NCBI GenBank assembly: GCA_026169045.1 | Contig: JAPFDH010000088.1 | Location: 1-48,232, forward strand | DNA length: 48,232 bases | Source: Lachnospiraceae bacterium | Lineage (GTDB): Bacteria > Bacillota > Clostridia > Lachnospirales > Lachnospiraceae | Reading direction: 5' to 3' | Program-made: the position numbers and the translations under genes | Notes under the pieces: generated by a model | Databases searched by the model: none | Told to the model about the DNA's origin: nothing | The model's input: only the letters and a program-made list of their open reading frames with translations | Shown: one piece after another, positions 44,110 to 48,232 of the stretch | Numbering within the stretch: the stretch's first letter is position 1 | How the letters are laid out: each line of letters opens with the position of its first letter

Positions 44110-44700
44110 ATGACAAATCAGGATCTTTATAAGGAACTGCTGCGAAAACTTTCAAATTTGGAATTTATAAAACCGGAAGAAATCCCAAACATTGATTTAT
44201 ATATGGATCAGGTTACTACATTTATGAACGATCATCTTTCCGATGCCAAACGCAGAGAAGATGATAAGATTCTTACAAAAACCATGATTAACAATTATGC
44301 CAAAAACAATCTGCTCCCACCTCCGGTAAAGAAAAAATATTCAAAAGAGCATATGCTTCTGTTGATCTTTATTTATTATATGAAAAGCTTTCTTTCTATC
44401 ACAGATATTCAAGAGCTTTTTTCTCCTCTTACCTCTCATTTCGGTAAGAGAGAAAAATGGAATTTGGAAGATATTTATTCAGAGGTTGTTTCCTTTGAAA
44501 GCGAAGAAATGAACAGACTCTTAAAAGATATCTATGCTAAATTTCAGTTATCCAAGACTTCTTTCGCAGATGCTGAAGGGGAAGAGCAGGAAGAACTTCA
44601 ATTGTTTTCCTTCATTTGTATGTTAGGCTTTGATGTATATCTTAAAAAAAGAATGATTGAATCTATCATTGATATTCAAAAGAAAACGACGGAACGATGA
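44110..44700 (+). CDS. DUF1836 family protein (MerR-like HTH)
   Basis: A 196-aa protein of the DUF1836 family. The segment ILTKTMINNYAKNNLLPPPV, then KKYSKEHMLLLIFIYYMK and a helical domain, resembles a MerR-type winged helix followed by a helical bundle. DNA binding is therefore likely but not shown. The ATG follows TGGAGG. The palindrome in its promoter suggests autoregulation. The TGA stop (44698-44700) lies inside the start of R1 copy 2. Confidence 0.75.
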   Translation: MTNQDLYKELLRKLSNLEFIKPEEIPNIDLYMDQVTTFMNDHLSDAKRREDDKILTKTMINNYAKNNLLPPPVKKKYSKEHMLLLIFIYYMKSFLSITDIQELFSPLTSHFGKREKWNLEDIYSEVVSFESEEMNRLLKDIYAKFQLSKTSFADAEGEEQEELQLFSFICMLGFDVYLKKRMIESIIDIQKKTTER

Positions 44701-44782
44701 GAAACACGCTTTGCGAGTTTCTCACGTTCGCGGACAGTCGCCGTATGCGTATACAAGCATCCGCACACGGCTCGTTGTCTAC
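44697..44782. repeat. R1 repeat, copy 2 (86 bp)
   Basis: It is the better preserved copy of 8854-8939. TGAGAAAC pairs perfectly with GTTTCTCA, with an inner CGC/GCG stem. GCCGTATGCG pairs with CGCACACGGC (nine of ten). The left end supplies the stop codon of the DUF1836 gene, and the right end stops 8 nt before a bidirectional terminator, as in copy 1. Confidence 0.85.
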
Positions 44783-44789
44783 GTGCAAA

Positions 44790-44848
44790 TAAAAAATATG
44801 GTATTTTACTTTCCATTTTTCATGCAAAGTAAAATACCATATTTTTTT
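44790..44848. terminator. Bidirectional terminator between DUF1836 and yerC
   Basis: A perfect 21-bp stem (44792-44812 with 44826-44846, 13-nt loop) has A and T runs on both sides. It serves the rightward DUF1836 gene and the leftward yerC. Confidence 0.9.
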
Positions 44849-44855
44849 CAGCCTA

Positions 44856-45158
44856 TCATTTCTCTCCGTTCTTTTCTTTTAAGCGTTTAAAAGTCATATC
44901 ATATCCGTCATTTCCAAAATTCAAGCTCCGATTTACCCGGCTGATCGTTGCCGTGGATGCACCCGTTTTTTCCGCAATTTCCAGATATGTCTTTCCTTCA
45001 CGCAGCATCATAGCTACTTCATAACGCTGTGCGAATGACAACAATTCATTTACAGTACATACATCTTCGAAAAAAGCGTAGCACTCTTCTTCATTGTTTA
45101 AAGTAAGAATCGCACGAAATAAAGAATCCACTGCTGATGTTTTAATTTTTTTATTCAT
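44856..45158 (-). CDS. YerC/YecD family TrpR-related regulator
   Basis: A 100-aa all-helical protein with a TrpR-like HTH: LREGKTYLEIAEKTGASTATISRVNRSL. It is the typical short YerC protein found in many Firmicutes, whose ligand and targets are uncertain. The ATG at 45158 has GGAGG 5 nt upstream; an in-frame TTG overlaps that site and is rejected. Confidence 0.88.
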   Translation of the reverse strand: MNKKIKTSAVDSLFRAILTLNNEEECYAFFEDVCTVNELLSFAQRYEVAMMLREGKTYLEIAEKTGASTATISRVNRSLNFGNDGYDMTFKRLKEKNGEK

Positions 45159-45216
45159 TGGAACCTCCAAAGTATAAATTTCTATTTACTTGATTTCGCT
45201 CTTCTATCACTACATT

Positions 45217-45245
45217 ATTTTAACATAGTAAAGTTAGAAAGTCTA
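45217..45245 (-). promoter_or_regulatory. Candidate promoter of yerC
   Basis: On the minus strand TAGACT (45240-45245), a 17-nt spacer and TAAAAT (45217-45222). The -35 overlaps the stop codon of the upstream PHP gene. Confidence 0.4.
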
Positions 45246-45980
45246 CTGTTTTTGTCTATATTTTCTTGTATGTCGCAGAAATTTTTCCACGGAATGATTG
45301 ATTACCAACTCCTCCGGAAAATGCATTTCTGTAAGTATCTTTTCTGCGTAAGAATGGGAACCGATTTGTAAAATAAAATGCGCATCGCTATCAACAACAA
45401 TCGGTTGTTCATATTCCATACAAAGCTTCAGCATCTTTCTGTAATTTTCCTCCGCTCCCATGCGATAGCCACCGGGACGAAGAGAACTATCATTCATTTC
45501 CAAAAGTTTTCCATATTTTTTTGCTGCCTCCACAATCGGTTCATAACAAAGCGGAAGTCGGCCATCATCAGGATGCCCAATAATATCTACAAAAGGATTT
45601 TCAATGGCACGAATGACTGCCTTCGTATTATCTTTTTCATCCCGACATTTAAAGCAAGGAAGATGGAGACTTGCAATCGTAACATCCAACTGTTCAAACA
45701 CCTGATCCGGCAAATCCAGAGTACCATCCTCATCCAGCACATTCAATTCTGCTCCCAATAAAACCTTAATTCCATACATTTCTTCCAACTTTGTTCTGTC
45801 TATTGCCCGCAGATTTTGAAAATAAAATTCATGGCATGACCCGGGCATTGCCGGTCCATGCTCTGTAATCCCCAACAATTCCAGCCCTCTATCTGCTGCT
45901 TCTTTTATCATCTCCGTCATCGTGTTATATGCATGTCCACTGGCAATGGTATGCGTATGTGTATCCAATTTAAACTTCAT
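45243..45980 (-). CDS. PHP-domain phosphatase (YcdX type)
   Basis: A 245-aa metal-dependent phosphoesterase of the PHP superfamily. It opens with KLDTHTHTIASGHAYNT, the first metal motif. GITEHGPAMPG, IGHPDDGRLPL, LEMNDSS and VDSDAHF supply the other ligands of the trinuclear site. The substrate is unknown; relatives act on small phosphorylated metabolites. The ATG at 45980 has GGAGG 5 nt upstream. A hairpin (AATCCGG/CCGGATT, 45998-46020) lies just before the ribosome site. Confidence 0.87.
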   Translation of the reverse strand: MKFKLDTHTHTIASGHAYNTMTEMIKEAADRGLELLGITEHGPAMPGSCHEFYFQNLRAIDRTKLEEMYGIKVLLGAELNVLDEDGTLDLPDQVFEQLDVTIASLHLPCFKCRDEKDNTKAVIRAIENPFVDIIGHPDDGRLPLCYEPIVEAAKKYGKLLEMNDSSLRPGGYRMGAEENYRKMLKLCMEYEQPIVVDSDAHFILQIGSHSYAEKILTEMHFPEELVINHSVEKFLRHTRKYRQKQ

Positions 45981-46251
45981 TGCAACCTCCAATATAAAAT
46001 CCGGAATAAAATCCCGGATTACAAACAGGTTTTTCTTTCATTTATCTTTTTTCCTTTAACAGTTTACACTAGTGTCGTAAAAAAATCAAGCCCCTTTGTC
46101 CGTCTTGTGCGTACAATTCTTGTTATTCCTTATATCTTTCCTGTCTGACACCGATTTCGATTTGCCGAATATTATATTCTAAGTTCAAGCTTCATAGAAG
46201 TCAAAACAATTGAACAAGTTAAACCGAATATCGGAAAGGAGTTAACCATCC

Positions 46252-46725
46252 ATGAAAAACTTCTTTAAAAAGAAGAGTGTTTTGATCACTGCAGGTATCC
46301 TTTGTATTTCTATTTTTCTTGCAGGCTGCTCTGACAAAAAAGAACAGGGGCAGGAAAACCTAACCCCTGTTACATTAAGCGAAGTCGCTCATTCTATTTT
46401 TTATGCTCCCCAGTACGCAGCCTATGAACTGGGCTACTTTAAAGATGAAGGCATTGACCTGACAATTGAAAATGCCTTTGGTGCTGATAAAGTAATGACC
46501 GCCCTCATATCCGGAAATGCGGATATTGGATTCGCCGGTTCCGAATCTTCCATTTATGTATATGCACAAGGACAGGAAGACTATGTCGTAAACTTTGCCC
46601 AACTGACACAACGGGCAGGAAATTTTCTTGTATCCCGCACTCCTACTGATACATTCCAATGGGAAGATTTAAAAGGAAAAACTGTTCTTGGCGGCAGAGC
46701 AGGTGGCGTACATATATTAATGTAA
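46252..46725 (+). pseudogene. Truncated ABC transporter substrate-binding lipoprotein (NMT1/THI5-like)
   Basis: A 157-aa remnant. The signal peptide has lipobox LAGC (Cys near 26). The first lobe of an SsuA/ThiY/NMT1-type binding protein follows (APQYAAYELGYFKDEGIDL, ALISGNADIGFAGSES). The frame ends at GKTVLGGRAGG plus four unrelated residues. Whole proteins of this family are about 320-340 aa, so the second half is missing, as are the ATPase and permease genes. Sequence after about 46710 is AT-rich and unrelated, so the gene was cut by an insertion or deletion. The ATG follows AAAGGAG. It is not expected to work as a receptor. Confidence 0.8.
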
Positions 46726-46787
46726 ATTTAGAGAGTATTGTGATTTTGTGTAATTGGGTGGATAGAATGAATAGTGCGAAGAGTATA

Positions 46788-46828
46788 TAAAAAGAAATGG
46801 CGGAAATACCATCCATGATATTTCCGCC
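46788..46828 (-). terminator. Terminator of the DUF4258/YgiT pair
   Basis: A perfect 10-bp stem, GGCGGAAATA (46799-46808) with TATTTCCGCC (46819-46828), is followed on the minus strand by ATTTCTTTTTATA. It lies 8 nt after the YgiT stop. Confidence 0.8.
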
Positions 46829-46835
46829 GAAATTA

Positions 46836-47063
46836 TTAAGCTACTTGTGGATAATCGATAACTGCAATTTCCTGCATTAATTTTTTCGCCATATTAACAA
46901 TCAATTCAAGGCGTTCAGCAACTTCATCTGTATAATATTTTTCTCCACACTGATCACATTCAAGGCATGGAACATTTTTAATTACAATAATACAATTTTT
47001 ATAGTTTACGACGTGTGTTGTTGTGCTATGGACAGTGGTACTATTTTTACAATACATACACAT
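46836..47063 (-). CDS. YgiT-type zinc-finger protein (putative antitoxin)
   Basis: A 75-aa protein. An N-terminal CMYC knuckle and a second CLECDQCGEKYY knuckle form the YgiT/MqsA-type zinc finger. A helical segment (EVAERLELIVNMAKKLMQEI) follows; the MqsA HTH domain is absent. I prefer the ATG at 47063 (AGAGG 8 nt upstream). A GTG at 47072 would overlap the preceding stop by 4 nt. It pairs with the DUF4258 gene in the toxin-first order seen in mqsRA. The antitoxin role is inferred from context. Confidence 0.8.
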   Translation of the reverse strand: MCMYCKNSTTVHSTTTHVVNYKNCIIVIKNVPCLECDQCGEKYYTDEVAERLELIVNMAKKLMQEIAVIDYPQVA

Positions 47064-47068
47064 ATCTA

Positions 47069-47380
47069 TCACCTCTTTCTTCGAGTCTTTAAATTATCTT
47101 CAAATTTCTTTGTATCTGGGTAATATGCCGTTATGATATATATATTTATATTATCACATCCGGCAACAATATGCAAAATTCGTCCATTTACGTTATATCC
47201 AAAAATCAGGCAACTTGGATTAGGATAATCGTCAGGGTAATCTTCTATAATTTCACCAGTTGCAATTCCATTTTTTACATCGGCACGACTAATATCTCTT
47301 TCTTGCATCCGTTGCAGACAATGCTGTGTCCAAAGAATTTTTGATTCTGAACACAATTTCTGATATATTTCTAAATGCAT
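47069..47380 (-). CDS. DUF4258 protein (putative toxin of a toxin-antitoxin pair)
   Basis: A 103-aa protein of the DUF4258 family, related in fold to RelE/MqsR/BrnT RNases. It has the family pattern QHCLQRMQERDISRADV, IIEDYPDDYPNPSCLIFG, and a C-terminal ITAYYPD strand. The ATG follows AAGGAGGG. A TATAAT lies at 47416-47421 with a poor -35 (TTATCA, 15-nt spacer) and an inverted repeat TCAAT/ATTGA overlapping the spacer, suggesting autoregulation. Ribonuclease activity is inference. Confidence 0.78.
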   Translation of the reverse strand: MHLEIYQKLCSESKILWTQHCLQRMQERDISRADVKNGIATGEIIEDYPDDYPNPSCLIFGYNVNGRILHIVAGCDNINIYIITAYYPDTKKFEDNLKTRRKR

Positions 47381-47490
47381 TGGCTCCCTCCTTAACTTTG
47401 TTACAATCTATAAATATTATACATCAATTTTATTATTGATAACACATTAAGAATGTTTACAAGTATAAAAATTTCGGATATTATAACTAT

Positions 47491-47580
47491 AAGATTATTT
47501 GATGTGGTAAATTTCGTTGCAACCACGCACCCTATGGGTTAAAAGAGATGCAGGAGCCGCGACGTCTGCCAAATAATCTC
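47491..47580. ncRNA. Candidate structured RNA or palindromic element
   Basis: A perfect 10-bp outer stem AGATTATTTG (47492-47501) with CAAATAATCT (47570-47579) encloses three hairpins in series: GTGGT/ACCAC, ACCC/GGGT with a TAT loop, and GCAG/CTGC. The enclosed part is distinctly GC-richer than its AT-rich surroundings. The shape is that of a four-way junction. It matches no riboswitch I can name; an insertion-sequence end is the main alternative. Strand is unresolved. Confidence 0.4.
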
Positions 47581-47627
47581 TTTCAACTATAAATTTTGAA
47601 TGCTCTGTTTCGAATGGATAGGACCTT

Positions 47628-47948
47628 TTATTTTGTAATAAAACGAATGTTTTCTTTCAATTCACCGCTAAATTCTTCCAAGTCTGCCATAGTGATTGCA
47701 CCTTCTCTTAAAAGTGAAACAATGTTAGAGATGCAATTAGAACGACTCATTCTTAACTGTACACCTGTATCTTTTTTATCGTTGCGAATTCGCTCTTCTA
47801 AAGCCCAGAATTTTTCAGAAGGTCTTCCTTCGCCACTTAGTAACTCAATATATTCTTTATTCAACTTATCCATATAGGCTTCTTGCCAATCTGCAATTTT
47901 CTCTCTGAACAAAGCCCAATCCTTTTTAGTAAATCCGCATTCCGACAT
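47628..47948 (-). CDS. Small helical protein of unknown function
   Basis: Not recognised. It is a 106-aa, mostly helical, acidic protein (KKDWALFREKIADWQEAYMDK, then SEKFWALEERIRND, then NIVSLLREGAITMADLEEFS). Proteins of this appearance occur in accessory regions of gut Firmicutes, but I cannot name the family. The ATG at 47948 has GGAGG 9 nt upstream. Longer frames are excluded because a good promoter (47979-48007) would start transcription inside them. It is divergent from the XRE gene, an arrangement common in mobile elements. Confidence 0.6.
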   Translation of the reverse strand: MSECGFTKKDWALFREKIADWQEAYMDKLNKEYIELLSGEGRPSEKFWALEERIRNDKKDTGVQLRMSRSNCISNIVSLLREGAITMADLEEFSGELKENIRFITK

Positions 47949-47978
47949 TGTCATATCCCTCCACTTTGGCATAAGTAA

Positions 47979-48007
47979 ATTATAGTATAAGCATTTTGGT
48001 TTCACAA
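47979..48007 (-). promoter_or_regulatory. Promoter of the 106-aa protein gene
   Basis: On the minus strand TTGTGA (48002-48007), a 17-nt spacer and a perfect TATAAT (47979-47984). The start near 47972 fixes the coding start downstream of it. Confidence 0.65.
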
Positions 48008-48072
48008 TACTTGTATTTAGAAAAAATATATTTGATTTTTGCTTTTGTATGATTGAGAATTACAATTCAAAA

Positions 48073-48101
48073 TTGAATTTTAAAACATCGAATGCTATAA
48101 T
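48073..48101 (+). promoter_or_regulatory. Promoter of the XRE gene with operator-like inverted repeat
   Basis: TTGAAT (48073-48078), a 17-nt spacer and a perfect TATAAT (48096-48101). An inverted repeat AATTCAA-AA-TTGAATT (48064-48079) covers the -35, where a repressor could act. Confidence 0.65.
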
Positions 48102-48150
48102 CTTCTTATAATCAAAAATTATGAGAAGTTGTATCGTTGGAGGGTTTAAG

Positions 48151-48232
48151 ATGGCTGTCTGTTACAATAAGTTATGGAAAATACTGATAGATAGAGGAAT
48201 GAGCAAAACACAACTTATCAAAGCTGCAAAAA
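48151..48232 (+). CDS. XRE/Cro-CI family regulator, 5' end (partial)
   Basis: An open frame runs off the right edge. The visible 27 residues, ending in LIDRGMSKTQLIKAAK, match the first helices of a small Cro/CI-type HTH regulator (YozG-like). The ATG follows GGAGGG. Its promoter carries an inverted repeat suited to autoregulation. Divergent from the 106-aa gene. Confidence 0.75.
   Translation, partial: MAVCYNKLWKILIDRGMSKTQLIKAAK

Overview
The window looks like a chromosomal segment of a low-to-mid GC, endospore-forming Firmicute, most likely a gut Lachnospiraceae (Blautia/Dorea/Ruminococcus-like). The basis is sporulation genes in Bacillus-like order (spoVT, yabP, yabQ, divIC, spoIIE), strong AGGAGG-type ribosome sites, a tyrosine T-box, sigma-A promoters with 17-bp spacers, and PTS and nucleoside catabolism suited to an anaerobic fermenter. 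The species cannot be fixed from the sequence alone.

Layout. 1-700: the tail of an unidentified + strand gene, then a five-tRNA array (Tyr-Leu-Phe-Gly-Gly, read leftward). 751-2802: a GH13 alpha-glucan hydrolase. 3132-11539 (all leftward): the conserved sporulation/division/housekeeping block spoVT, hup, rqcP, yabP, yabQ, divIC, spoIIE, tilS, hpt, ftsH. 11904-15535 (rightward): a spore-type SpoIID-like/peptidoglycan-binding protein, T-box-controlled tyrS and two small family-restricted proteins. 15630-20220: pgi, a three-helix membrane protein, a soluble orphan histidine kinase and a rhomboid protease. 20388-32942: one long leftward nucleoside uptake and salvage operon, udp-cdd-deoB-bmpA-nupOPQ-guaD-crp/fnr-punA-add-deoC-ygjV. 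It imports nucleosides, deaminates C, A and G compounds, phosphorolyses nucleosides, and sends (deoxy)ribose phosphate into central metabolism. 33418-38123: a sucrose PTS/invertase unit with its LacI-type repressor, two palindromic operators and a promoter embedded in the repressor's terminator. 38168-41818: rlmI-like methyltransferase and pcrA. 41987-44700: a PspA/SPFH envelope-stress pair and a DUF1836 regulator. 44856-45980: yerC and a PHP phosphatase. 46252-48232: a truncated ABC substrate-binding gene abuts an AT-rich accessory segment. That segment holds a DUF4258/YgiT toxin-antitoxin-like pair, a possible structured RNA, a small unknown protein and the start of an XRE regulator, and looks like the edge of a mobile or degraded region.

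The most unusual content is three families of short, structured, non-coding repeats, each present twice. R1 is 86 bp, R2 is a MITE-like element of 122/208 bp, and R3 is about 74 bp. In three of the six copies the repeat supplies the stop codon of the neighbouring gene (punA, sacA, the DUF1836 gene). Another copy supplies a promoter (rhomboid gene), and a fifth creates a spurious upstream start. Other notable regulatory reads are a 21-bp-spaced Spo0A-type promoter in front of spoIIE, a sigma-E-like promoter in front of the SpoIID-like gene, and perfect palindromes in the pspA leader and in the DUF1836 promoter spacer. All assignments rest on reading motifs by eye; no database search was run.
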